In this document: positions 37,266 to 48,700 of the stretch, piece after piece | Layout: each line of letters begins with the position of its first letter | Position numbering within the stretch: the stretch's first letter is position 1 | Source of the DNA: Ophioderma brevispina | Lineage: Eukaryota > Echinodermata > Ophiuroidea > Amphilepidida > Ophiodermatidae | Assembly (NCBI GenBank): GCA_023653785.1 | Contig: JAMKCH010019889.1 | Coordinates: forward strand, 24,128-88,127 | Direction of reading: 5' to 3' | DNA length: 64,000 nt | The notes under the pieces: model-generated | Told to the model about the DNA's origin: nothing | The model's input: the letters and a program-made list of their open reading frames with translations, nothing else | The model's database searches: none | Position numbers and translations under genes: made by a program

Positions 37266-38370
37266 GCACCTTCATATTTGTACAAAAAAAAATTAACAGA
37301 ATAAAAAACAAAAAAAACACACCATTATTTTGGCAGTAAAAACTAGTCGCATCTGAACCTGTCATAATAAAGGGATCATTTAAAATTTAAATCCACATTT
37401 TCAGATTGTTAGATCTTGAAAGATTGTTAGACTCTTAAAAGACAAATAAAAGAACTCTCATGCGCGCCAGAGCCAAAAAACGATAACGAGAAATCAGAGA
37501 CAAGAGAAGAAAACGAGGGGAGCCAAGACAGAAACACACGTGACTCTCGAAGCCAGGCTAGCAAAAGGGCGGGGGGAAGGGAGATGAGCGCCCAACGATA
37601 AAAGAAACGGGGAGGGAACAGGGTTAACGACGAAGAGAGGAAGAAAGACGGCGGATGGGTGCGGAAGCAGCGTCGGTCGGGGGAATATCTGTGGAAACTT
37701 AGAGAACACAGGTGCCCCCTATGAGTGCCTAATCAAAGGGGGCCCATGCTCCAGAAAACACAGCAAAATGGACATTTGCTACATAAGTTGTGATTTTAGG
37801 TTAGAAATCAATTTTGATTATCAAAAAAAAAATCCATAAATCTGGACAAAAACTTGGATCCCTTGAAATGAGATAAAGAATGATCCCCTATACAAATAAG
37901 GTTTAATAATCATATGAATTTTTTTTTTAAACTTATACAATAAGGTTTTAATAATAATATGATTTTTTTTTAACAAGTAAATTTGTTTTGAAAGTTTTTT
38001 TTTTTAAAATTACAATCTCCAGGAAACAGCACTACCTTCCCCCCCCCCCCCATTGTTTCCTCCCTCTGAATTGTGCATTCTCGTAAGTAGTAGCTTAAAG
38101 GCAGAGAGTGCTGACAAAAAACTATAGCAGAGGATTATAAGGTAAATTGGATAAGAAATTAATTCGGAAATTTAAGATTTATGCCCACTTCCTTAAAACT
38201 TTCTTCTTGAAATACTAACAATCATTATTTGAAAAGTGTTTGATTACAATTTCATCAATAAACCCAGAAACCCTGGTTGAAAAAAATCTGAGAACCATAT
38301 AACACTGCAAACTCAGAAATTTGGTTCAGGTTGACATAATACTGCAAACTCAGAAATTTGGTTTGGGTTG
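37266..38370. repeat. Diverged tandem duplication, copy 2, with insertion
   Basis: It repeats the order of landmarks of 36069-36870, with many one-base length differences concentrated in homopolymers. It is interrupted at about 37445-37690 by a purine-rich island (runs such as AAGAGAGGAAGAAAGACGGC) absent from copy 1. After the island the match resumes at CTGTGGAAACTTAG. Its tail duplicates ACTGCAAACTCAGAAATTTG twice. Confidence 0.8.
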
Positions 38371-41300
38371 ACATGTCCACATTTTTTTTTGGCCCGACCA
38401 ACATGATGGTACCCATTGGATTATAAAAAAAAATATTATACCCATTTTTGCCACGCACACAGGTCACATTTCCCATCAGATGAAATACACAACACCAAGG
38501 TGAATTGCTGGTGAATTTGGGTGACCCCCCCCCCATTAAAAAATACAATAGCTGTGTGCTCAAGGTAAAGTAGACCATGCATGAAAACAATAGGTGCAAC
38601 ACGAGATTTTTGAGACATCCATATTTGGTGTCTCATGTAAGTGATTTCAAATAGATTAGAACAACAAAAAGATTTTTTATTCACCTTGTATTTTGGATAC
38701 AGAAATTTCTTAAAATAGAAATATCTTAAAAGTGGAACCAAAGGTGATTTTGATTTACTCCTATTTCAATATAACATGAACAGAATTTAGTATTTGCTCA
38801 CTCGAAATCCAGAAATTTTCAAAATTTATGTACCAAAGAAATACATTCACATCTTAATCCTTTTCAGATGAGGATATTTCCGATAGAAAGCTTTAAAAAA
38901 AAAAATATCAGTGCATGATTTGTAGGGGGGGGGGGACCAGCCTGTTATGTTTTGAAATCTCTCGTTGACCTTTAATGAAAGACCCACATCAAAATCACAC
39001 ACCTTCATCACTCCTCAAGGGCTAACATTGAGGTAAGATTTCTGCATTTTTATCCACTATTTTTTTTCTTTCATAAAATTAATTTTCAAATTAAAATTAA
39101 TCATAGAGTTTTTTTTTACTTTTTTTATTTTTTTCCTTTGTTTTAAAATGGACAACAAGAAATCAATCCAATCTCTAGTTCTAGAGGTTAGCATGCACAA
39201 CCATCTGAAAAGGTGAACAGCTGTGAAAAACTACCCTGTTGAACTGACTAAATTTGGGTAGAAATTTGAGATAGAAGACAAAAGAACGAGGCTTTTTTTA
39301 TTTATCAGTATTAAAAGCATCTTTGTCTGTAGGAGAAAGCTCATCACTCTACAGTGTGTATCTCCTCCCACTTGGGAGAAACAGAACCACTGAAGTATGC
39401 AGCAGCTCTCCCAGTCACATCTTAATGATATAGGAATCTTATAGGAATCCACTTGACAGCAAGCACTGGGTGAGCTGCTCATTTCCTTTGGTCCCCTACT
39501 TGCTGTTTCCCCCCCCCCCCCCCAACAGCAGCTTCAAGTGAATTTCCTTTCTTTGCAGGGTTAGGGCTGCAAAAATGAAACTGTGCCAGGTCCACAGCCA
39601 TGACTAGTGCCTAACCATACTAACCTTTCAATACTACGCGCTCTGTTGGGGGGGGGAACACGTAAGGTGTCATTGAGATTATAAAACCTTTACACTCTAA
39701 TTGAGAAAAGTGCAAATTTTGAACTTGACAGTTATGCCAGCATGTTACCGAATGTGGGGTAGAATGTTATCAACCAACCCACATTAATCAATTTGCCAGT
39801 TACACTAGGGTTAAGTTATAGGGTAGAGACATTCATTTCACCTTATTTTCGATGGCCCTACCGGGTCTGCTCAATCCCATACACAACAGTACTTTTGTAT
39901 GAGAGTCTTAATACATTTTTGTCGATTTGTGATATCGAGTTATGGATAAAGTGTAGGGATGCTGTGTACTTTTCCCATTGTACACAGAATTCCCTTTCAA
40001 GTCACTTCTACACATATTACCATACTGACCCGAGTACAATCCCGCCCTTTTTTAAGGCTGAAATACATTGAATTTGGGGGTGGATAATGTCCAAATCTGG
40101 CCCAAAGCCAGAGTCGAAAATGTCTGGCCTACCCGCATAAGCACTTCATGGCTTCGTCCAAATTTGGACGACTCCGCAGACTGTTGAAAAAATGCAGTTT
40201 TTCGATATTACGTATTTTCTACCCTAATTTTGAAGTAGATTTCATCTTTTATGATGTAACTAACCATCTCATTATGACTATAATGTAACTTCGGTGATTT
40301 TTTTGCAATACGTAACAAAATGTGGCAAAAACTGAACCAATTTTGACTGATATGAGGCAGCCATATTTGATTTGGCGACTCTATGACCTTCCGACCTAAA
40401 TATTTTTTTTTCAGAGTATTGTGGAATATCATACTCTGAATCTTCTGTGAAGATTTCATACTCTGAATCGTTCATACAGGAGTAGGCTGTCAATTTGTGG
40501 CACTCTTTGCATATACTGCTGATATATCAACATATGCCATCTTAATTTTTGTCAAGCATTCTCTATCATCAAAAGAATGGCATTCTATTCATCTTCTAAA
40601 AATGAGTTGCATTGTTGTACCGGGATGCTCCTTTTATCCATAGCTCAACACACAATGTTAACCGTGGCAAAGGCGGCGTGGGTGATGCTGTGACAGTGTG
40701 CAAATTTCCCATTTAGCATGCAAATGCTACCCTTTTGAACTGCTACACAAATTTTTGGCTTTATAGTATTTTTTAAATGCCAATATATAAAACATCCCAT
40801 TTGTGATAAAATTGTCAAAAAACTGCTATAGCCAATTTTTTCGAAGAATTTTGCACACTGGCTGTGAGGTATCCAATTTAATTGTTTTAGTAGTACTTTT
40901 TAATCATCACCTGCATTGTAAGTCCACGGTTTCTTATTTAATCATTGTACCAGCAGAAAAATGAACAAACAAAACCTGGTTGGACCCAAGAAAGAATGTC
41001 TTGTCTTTTTAATAAACAGATTATTTTATCATTTTCTCAGTTATTAGAGACATATGATGAAGCTTCATTCATACTCAAGGCAGGAAAATTGCATATTTTC
41101 CAGGAAGACTAGTCACATGTTCCCATAGTTTCCCATCATTTTGTATCTTTGTCTGGAAAATCTAATTCCCTCCAATAGGTGTAAATTCCAGAGGAGTGCT
41201 TCTAGATTCCCCACTTTTTTTTTTTTTTTTTCCCCCAGTTACATAGTAGTAATTGTAATCGACCAATATAAACAATCCTCCTGTTTCAATTTTTTTTTTT

Positions 41301-41521
41301 TTTTGTTAAATTCCAAAAGCTCCAAAAAATCCCTTTAATTATAAAAATTCCATGGAAATTTACCGCTCTGAAAACCCCCGGGGAATATTGCCATATTCAT
41401 TACTTGTGGAATGAATTTTTTTTAAATAATATTCTAACCTGCTATACTTTGATTTGCACTATATAGGCTCGAATTCATTTTTCCGTTATGTGCATAAGAG
41501 TAAAATTCCTCTTTACATTAA
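38371..41521. other. No recognised gene; homopolymer-rich
   Basis: AT-rich with poly-C or poly-G tracts near 38526, 38927, 39509 and 39649 and long poly-T runs near 41214 and 41290. A TCATACTCTGAATC word is doubled at 40428-40470. No supported exon. Confidence 0.45.
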
Positions 41522-41848
41522 AGGTGCTTGTTCCGATTTTGTCTATCATGTGTCTCTACTTGATATGAGAGTCTGACACTTTGTACACCTGACCATCAAG
41601 TAACGTGGGAACAACTTGCGGTTTTGATGCTCGATGCGATATTGCTATGCAACGCCCTATTCAGTACTGCGCTAATATTGATGGTTAACCACTAAAACTG
41701 TAGTTTTTTATCTGGATTTGAAAAGAATTGATTTGAAAGCGAAATTTGCTGGACGACAATGGAGAAAATACGGCTTTCACCTGATATCAAATTGATACAC
41801 TTCCAGGTAAATCAGGGGGTCCCCAAAAGCCGATCGGAACAAGCACCT
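41522..41848 (+). mobile_element. TTAA-type MITE family A, best-preserved copy
   Basis: Ends are AGGTGCTTGTTCCGAT and ATCGG AACAAGCACCT (a perfect inverted pair of 17 or so bases). TTAA precedes it (41518-41521) and TTAC follows (41849-41852). The 327-bp body carries TTGATATGAGAG, TAATATTGATGGTTAACCA and GACAATGGAGAAAATACGG. It is the best reference copy for the family. Confidence 0.85.
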
Positions 41849-41852
41849 TTAC

Positions 41853-42165
41853 TAAACTAAAACATCTCTCAAGTACAGTACATGATGCACCTGTGGTGCA
41901 GTATTTTTCCATTCTATCAGTTTGTGAAGTGTGGATTCCTGCCTATGCATTCATATCCATGCATCAAGTGAGTCAAATCATGACATTTCTATAGGAAATT
42001 CATGCTGACCGGTATGTTGCATCTTAGCCAGAATGAAAAACAATGTTGTAAAAACTTCTCATGGTGTTAGTACCATTTCCTTTTACTCATTAGTCTACCT
42101 TTCATACAAATCCTCATTTGTTCAACAAGTAATTGACTCTGTGTACCAATGTACTACTGATCTGT
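41853..42165. other. No recognised feature
   Basis: AT-rich spacer with nothing supported. Confidence 0.5.
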
Positions 42166-42600
42166 GAAGTGACAAGAGAGTGAGAGCGAATCTAACAGAG
42201 TGTGTGTATGTGTGAGTGTAGTGTTGTGACTGTGCATGTGTGTGATGCGCGAGTGCGTGCCTGTGTGTGTGAGTGTTGTGTGTTTCTCTGTTTGCCCCAA
42301 TTGTATGTCTGTAGGTAGTCTGTCCCATTCTTTTTGTCAAGTCCTTCTCTGTGCAATCGCTAACACAATGGATCGTTGACAGCTGTTGTAATTGTCGTCC
42401 TAGAATGTAGCCTCTGTCCACCAACATGTCTGGTGGCTGACATCATATTGAATACGGCTATAGGTATCATGTATGAGTGTGAGTGTGTGCAATTTATCTG
42501 TGATGCCACTAGTATGTTTTTGTGATGTGTATTTTTAAACTATATTTTAACATTTGTCTGTGTGATTATGTCTGTGTGTCTGCCTGTGCATGCATGTGTA
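42166..42600. repeat. Two degenerate GT-rich simple-repeat blocks
   Basis: Blocks at about 42196-42290 and 42470-42600 are dominated by GTGTGTG and GAGTGTG words. The minus-strand frame across the first block is histidine- and threonine-rich for this reason and is not a gene. Confidence 0.8.
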
Positions 42601-43150
42601 CCCCGGGGGCTTACTCCACTCGTTTTTCAGGTAAGGATGTGCGGCCCGAATTTTGGGGCTTGTGAACGGTTTGGGAACTTAAGTTCTTAAAGTAGGGCCT
42701 TAGACTGAAATTTTGAGAATTTGCAGACTTTGGACCAAATTTGCAAAAATTTAGCTTCTGAGGCAATATTTTCCAAGGGAAACCCTAAGAAACGGATTAT
42801 CGCAAACGGGACCCCCTTGAGATAAGAACTGCGGGAGAGGTGCGAAAGGGGTCTGAAAGGCCCGCCCTACCCGTACCTCGGTCCATGGCGGAACCCCGGG
42901 TTGTCGCATGTATGCACAACTGCACTTGACGCAGGCATCTATCCATCGAGGAATCATTTTTGATAACATTAGCAATTTGTAAGTTCGTCCAGTGGTGGGC
43001 CACAAATTGTGCTTGGCACGTACCAGAAGACAGAAAGAACCAAATTTTTTATGTTAAGGCCAAAAAAAAATTGTTGGATTGTCCTCATCCGAACCGTCCC
43101 TAATTTTGGAAATCAGGAAAAAGGTGTTTGTGCTTTTTACTATACTGTGC
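42601..43150. repeat. Dispersed GATGTGCGGCCC-type repeat
   Basis: The left part, GGGGGCTTACTCCACTCG, GGATGTGCGGCCCGAATTTT and GTTTGGGAACTTAAGT, looks like a dispersed animal repeat whose relatives carry TACTCCCATA and GTGCCGCCC words. The element at 12683-12957 shares the GTG(C)CGCC-type end. It lacks coding capacity. The right boundary is unclear. Confidence 0.5.
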
Positions 43151-43439
43151 AAAAGAATAACACGACCCTAATTTTGAAAAATTCCTAGAAAGTTTTTTTT
43201 CAATTTTAACTTTCTGAAACTAAAAAGATGCATGATTTAACAGTTTTCTTAGCAGGTTAGTTGGGTTTATATGTACCAAGATGCATTTTTGAGTGGAGAA
43301 TAACTTGATTTTTAAGTGTTTGATTACTTTAAAATACACCAAACATTTCAATATATTTGGCTATTGACATTAATTTTTTTTTACCGACCGGAACCGCGAC
43401 CCAGCCTAAAAAGTCTCATAAGGACAATCAAACAATTTT

Positions 43440-43980
43440 TTGTGCCTCACCATTGATATCTATGGGGCCATGTGTAGTGGATTGGACCTTGAATGACCCA
43501 GCATGTGTCCCAGCAGACCTTTGTCATGACCTTCCAAATGTTTGGCACTGAATGTTGACCACAACCCCCAAGTTTAACTCATCCTCCACATTGACAAGGT
43601 TTCTAGCATTTAACCCCATATTATAGACTGCTTTTGACCCTATATAATTTGAACCTTTTTCCAGCTACTTGACCCAACTCCAACTCCATCCACCGTTACT
43701 TGAGTGACATCTATGGTGCAAAAAGATGGACATGCATACTTGCTTAGATCAAAAGATATAGTGTTGACAATGTTTATAGATTTAGGCCCCATTGTTACCC
43801 ACCTCTGATTCCATAATTTGACCTTTGACCATGCCCACTGCCCCCCTTCTGAACCACTCTGCTCCCAGCCCCACCTTACCTGAATACATTTGTTTGCAAA
43901 GATGGACACTCTCCCCACTTTGCTTAGATCCAAAATATCGCATGGGACACAGGGCATTTTATAGTCCACCTTTGCCAACA
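43440..43980. repeat. TGACC-rich satellite, array 1
   Basis: Units carry TTGACC or TTTGACC words, CACCTCTGA, TACTTGAGTGACATCTATGG, GATGGACA, CATACTTGCTTAGATC and AAAAGATATAGTGTTGACAA. The same succession occurs in 51120-51420. The frames on both strands reflect the repeat. Units are about 120 to 180 bases and diverged. Confidence 0.7.
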
Positions 43981-44559
43981 AGTTGGCGGGGGGTCCAAAG
44001 TCAAGCTTTACGAATCATAAGTAACATGATGTTAAAATATACTAGATTACACCTGGTAGAGATTCACAAATTTTACAAGGTGCCTCTCATTAGTTTCCAA
44101 TGTGCCTGGACTCATATTAACACTCCTGTCCGGAGGCACACAATAGGCATCATGGTTGCTTTTGTGGCATAATTATTGCCCTCCTGGGCACTTTCAATTA
44201 GTGAAAAAGAAAAAACCTGATTGTCTCCTTAACTGTCAGCAAACCCCCTCAGAAACTTTAGGTTTGTCTTTCTGCCTGTGCGTGTATGAGATTGCATACA
44301 TGATATTTCACATTGCCGTTCCATTTCTCTCGGGCCAGTTTGTGTCAGGAATATAAATAGTACACGTGGTAATAACCAAATGGCAATGAAAGGCATGGCT
44401 ACCTTTTGTGCTACTGGTCATTTTAGCAATTGCATTTTATATCCCCTGCAATTTTGTTTTTTTAAAACTCCTACCATTGTTGTTTTTTACACCAATAAAT
44501 CATCATTAACCCTAACGCGGGCCTAGAGGCCTTGAAAGCCAACGACACCGTGGTACCGG
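43981..44559. other. No recognised feature
   Basis: Nothing supported; the 115-codon plus-strand frame ending at 44172 begins inside the satellite. Confidence 0.45.
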
Positions 44560-44830
44560 TCGGAAATGGCGTTTCGTTGGCATCTGGCCGGCAACAACAT
44601 TTTTGGTCGCGCAAATGACTCTCATTGCGGTTCATTGCATCTGGGTACGTCCTTCCCGTTCTTCCCTTCCCGAGAATGACGCGATGCGTTTCGTTGCAAA
44701 TCTGGGCCTCTTCCCGGAGAATGACCTATGCGTTTCGTTGGCTCTGGCCTCTTCCCGATGAATGACGCGGCTCGTTTGATTGCATCTCGGCCGTTATTGA
44801 CCTGTAAAGGATTCGATGGTTTTCGCCTGC
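44560..44830. repeat. ~43-bp GC-rich minisatellite, block 1
   Basis: Units read approximately GATGCGTTTCGTTGCATCTG then GGCCTCTTCCCGGAGAATGACGC. I count about four to five degenerate copies with a period of roughly 41 to 45 bases. The block is markedly richer in GC and CpG than its surroundings. Frames across it on both strands are repeat-driven. Confidence 0.8.
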
Positions 44831-45164
44831 ATATTTTGGGGGCCTCTTGCCCGCAGAAGGCCGCAATGTTTTCAACATCAGGGCTGGGGACACTGTACAA
44901 TGCCCAATAGACATTTCGATTTCGATGGTGTAGCGCCACCTATTTTCGATAAGCTATTGGTTATTATGCATGAAACGGATTCATGACGTAAACCCGGAGC
45001 ATGACGTAGCATAAATAGCGCCACGCACGACATGGATGTAGCGTAATACCGCCACTCCCGACTGGCGAACTATAAGCACAAATTTTTCATGCAGATCAAT
45101 TGGTAGTTTTTATTATTTAGTTAATTTTTATTTATTTATTTACCCTGTTTTTTAATTTATTGCA

Positions 45165-45430
45165 TTTTCACTCGATGTTTTTTCGTTGCACCTGGGCCGT
45201 CTTTCGGTAAATGGCGCGATGTTTTTCTTGCATTGGGCCGTCTTCCGGGAAAATGGCGCGATGTGTTTTGTTGCATCTGCCTTCTTCCGGGAAAATTGCG
45301 GGATGTGTTTTCGTTGCATCTGGGCCGTATGACTTTACGCTACTAATTCCTGTGCCGGAAAAAACGGCCGAGATGCAATGAAACGGCCGAGATGCAAAAT
45401 TTGGCTCTCGTTGCATCTGGCCCGTTAAAA
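45165..45430. repeat. ~43-bp GC-rich minisatellite, block 2
   Basis: The same unit recurs: GATGTGTTTTGTTGCATCTG followed by GCCGTCTTCCGGGAAAATGGCGC. Three clear units of 42 to 44 bases are followed by shorter words in opposite orientation (CGGCCGAGATGCAATGAAA). The ~330 bp between blocks is AT-rich and holds the doubled words GTAGCATAAATAGCGCCAC and GTAGCGTAATACCGCCAC. Confidence 0.8.
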
Positions 45431-47059
45431 AATAAAATAGATTGCTTTTGCTTCATTTGGTGCCGTCGCCGTCAAACTGACCCCTGCCTGGTTAGTGTTA
45501 TATCATAACAGTACTCGACCCAATCAGCCAAATGAAACCTCTGCATGTACCTACCTCCAAGATGCGAGAACTATGTCCAGCCCTCCTTGTCTCTCCTTTT
45601 TTTGCACATCGCTGTCGCAAACTGGCCTCAACAGCAACAAATTGTCATAGAAACACATTGTACATGTGGGAGTAGAATGTTCAAGAAGATCTTGGTCCTC
45701 TGAGGCTCTGTGTGTGTTCTATGAAAAAAAATAAAACAAAACCATTGGTTATTAAGTTTAACAAGAGCATCAATGATGCATAGGACCCAAGCTTATGGAA
45801 GATTGGAATATCTTTGGAGACCCAAATCCACACATAATGTAATGAGTCAGCTAGACCCGTTATGGTTGGCACCCATTTTTTGAACAAATAAGCAATACAG
45901 ATGGATTTAACAATATTTTTGGCACAACTGTGAATACAAACTGTATTACAAAGGTATTGGAGGTGGACCTACTGAGGTATAAAAATATATTTTGGGGCAT
46001 TGAGATTAATAACTACTAACCTGACGATCACCACAAAAGGGAGGTAACATTAGTTGTGTTTGTTATATCTAGGAGCACTTTCCCCTAAACACATGGCAGG
46101 GTCCGCTACATGATTTTTGAAGAGTGGCAAAAATGGCATTTAGGGATTTAAGGGATATGGTAAGCATTTGTTTCGTTGGATGGAGGTGTGCTGTATCACT
46201 GTATAGAGTCTATGTTTGAGCTGTCCTGCAAATCATCGCTATTGAGATTAGAGCAGAAATACGCTTAAGGTGACAAGTTTATTCAGGAAGGTGAAGGTCT
46301 TTATACTTGCATTGCAATTGGAAATTTAATAGAAGATAGTGATTAATTTCTGTGGGAATAACTCTTTCTTGTAGCATTCTGGCCAAGTTTGGGTGTCATT
46401 AAACTATACTCACCAATACACTGAGATTAATTCTATTACTAGTGTGTGTACACTTATGAGTGATCCACTAGTGATTTTTTTTGGCTAAAAAAAAGACACC
46501 CTTAATGCACATTAAAACATTTTGCTGCGCCATGCGCCTAATAGGTCGCAACACATTGGCATCGATGCGCCCACACTATTGTCAACCGGATGAACCCCCT
46601 AATTCTTTGCTCATATTTGAACTTTCCCCAAGATTCCACTTGCGGGGAAGGGCCTGGTGGAGGAGACTACAATCTCGGCCAAAAGGGTATGAAACATTGC
46701 CATGAGAATACTCTATCCCTCCTTGGGGATTTATTACGTAGCACCCCATTGGAATCGTCTGATTCATTTTTCGACAGACTTCCCAGAAATTTTCGACTGA
46801 ATCTCTTAGAAGCAAAGAAGACTTTGCCAATAGCTCCTAAAATTTAACGTGAATTTCTTCCAGAACCTTTGACCACACTCTTTATTTTTTGTGGGACTGT
46901 CATGCATACTCCCCCAACCTAGCTCGAAGCATCTGTCGCTCATTAACTATTTGATGTGGATACGTTGAATCGTTTTCACACCATATATGGTTCCCTGTCT
47001 TGCCCAACCCAACAAAGAATGTTTTACTATTTTGGGGCTCAAATGTACTTGACGGAGAG
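45431..47059. other. No recognised gene; possible decayed coding stretch
   Basis: At 46570-47050 both strands hold overlapping frames of 72-85 codons with fairly balanced composition, including a plus-strand frame 46590-46847. I could not match them to a family. They may be remnants of a LINE C-terminus, but no diagnostic motif is visible. Confidence 0.35.
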
Positions 47060-48103
47060 GTCGTGGTATGAGCAAGCCATAACGGCCATAACTTATTGCC
47101 GCAACGCGTTGCGAGAAAGTCGCAACGCGTTGCCAAAAGGTCACAACGCGTTGGGTGTCGGCCAATTAAAATGAACATTTTCTTTGACGTATTTCAAAAA
47201 TTAGACCCACAAACGCGTTGGCAAGTAATAAGCAACGCGTTGTGGAACTCACAACGCGTGCAAGCCTTCACACGCGTTGCGAGCTCACAACGCGTTGCAA
47301 GCTTCACAACGCGTTGCGAAGGTCCAACAGCCAATAAGGGTCATAACGTATTGCCGCAACGCGTTGTGAGAAAAGTAGCAACGCGTTGCGACATTTCGTC
47401 AACGCATTGCGGCATCGGCCATAAAAATCATGCTGATTGTCCTGTGACGTATTTCAAAAAATAGGACCACACAGCGTTTGCGGCAATACGTTATGACCCG
47501 TATGGCCTTCACAACGTTGCAAGCCTTTCACAACGTCTTGCGACTCACAACACTTGTAAACTAACTTCACAACGCTTTGTGAGCCATAGGGGTCATTACG
47601 TATTGCCTCAACGCGTTGTGAGGTTTGCAACGCGTTTTGAAGGCGCAACGCGTTGTGAGAGTTATATTTTTTACATACGTCACAGAAATTCTGATTTTGA
47701 TTGGCCGACAAACCGCACGCGTTGCGGTAATGTCGCATCGCGTTGCTGAAATGTCGAAACGCGTGCCGAAATGTCGCAACGCTTGTGACTTTTCACAACG
47801 CGTTGCGACATACTTTATGACCCTTATGGCTTGTGGACTTTCGCAACGCTTTGTGAAGCGCAACGCGTTGTGACGCTCCGCAACGCGTTTGAAGGTTTGC
47901 AATCGTGTTGCAAAGTATCTAGCAACGCGTTGTGATTTACTTCTTAGAAATCCGTCACGAAGTCATAGTTTGATTGGCCTACAGCGCAAGACGCTTGCGG
48001 AACTGTCGCAACGCGTTGCCTGAAATGATGTCGCAACGCGTTGCTGAAATCGCAACGCTTTGGCAATTACGTTATGGCCTTTATGCTTGGCCATAGTCGT
48101 GAC
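47060..48103. mobile_element. Inverted-repeat element built of CAACGCGTTG palindromes
   Basis: The left end GTCGTGGTATGAGCAAGCC and right end GGCCATAGTCGTGAC are inverted, and matching continues inward: GGCCATAACTTATTGCCGC against its complement near 48060. Inside, the 10-base palindrome CAACGCGTTG occurs at least 14 times in perfect form and many more times with one or two changes (CAACGCATTG, CAACGCTTTG), spaced about 18-25 bases. Two spacer modules (CGGCCAATTAAAATGAACAT with GACGTATTTCAAAAA) lie in one orientation at 47159 and 47413 and in the other at 47665 and 47945, so the element is symmetric around about 47560. No transposase is encoded; frames across it are repeat-driven. Confidence 0.85.
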
Positions 48104-48700
48104 TGTAATCCTGTAGAAGCCTCGGAGGATAAGTACAAGTAGACACATCCTTCTGGCAGAATTGCAGAGATCGGATCAGACGGTGCCAAGCACTCCAAGG
48201 CAATGACGTCATAAGCGAGCCAGAGAAAGACTCCTTTAAAATTTATCATGAAACCCAATTTCTTTAGTTTACACACTCGCACATGACAAAGGCTAAGTGT
48301 CTTAGTAGACTTTTCCTGTCTGGAGCAACTATGAACCAATCCCGAGATAGACGAAAATCTGGATTCCCTTCCTTCTCAGATGTTTCTGCAACTGTTTTTA
48401 CCAATCTTGTAAAAGGTAAGGGGTGCAAATAAAGTCTGAATGGTAGAACAAGGAACTGGTAGGACTAATTTGTTGAATGGAAGCGGAGCCATTGTTGAGG
48501 AAGAAAAACTATAACATGGAGTAGTCCATCTTTAAATCCAGGGTTGCACGCGAGCCTATCCTTTCTTAGCTCCTTTATGATGCTGGAAAATGTTTCCATT
48601 TCTGAAAAGTCCCGCTAGATGATAAATATTTCAGAGGGCTTAGTAGATACTTGGTGTCGAGTCTCGTTTCCTTGATAGAAGGCTGGGCATTTGTTCCTAA
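48104..48700 (-). pseudogene. DIRS-type retroelement reverse transcriptase, decayed
   Basis: Translating the minus strand in shifting frames gives the conserved succession of a DIRS-group reverse transcriptase. In order are METFSSIIKELRK (48563-48600), a KDGLLHV block (48514-48535) that corresponds to the LKDAY-type motif, YQFLVLPF then FTRLVKTV (about 48395-48463), a frameshifted YLDDW-type catalytic box followed by FIVAPDRKSLLRHL (about 48300-48355), and KLKKLGFMINFK (about 48238-48275). Frame changes and stops show it is dead. RNase H, methylase-like and tyrosine-recombinase parts are missing: the sequence stops where the CAACGCGTTG element begins. DIRS is preferred over Gypsy because of the LPFGL-like and FTKL-like blocks and the YLDDW-type box. 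Confidence 0.75.

Noticed and set aside
42122..42427. 101-codon minus-strand frame rich in His/Thr
   Set aside because: It is the translation of a degenerate GT-rich simple repeat and has no independent coding evidence.
46590..47050. Possible LINE zinc-knuckle C-terminus
   Set aside because: Composition is protein-like, but no conserved cysteine/histidine pattern or polymerase motif could be confirmed.
47096..47902. Frames of 82-122 codons on both strands rich in QRV / NAL words
   Set aside because: They are translations of the CAACGCGTTG repeat in different phases, hence their repeated words on both strands.
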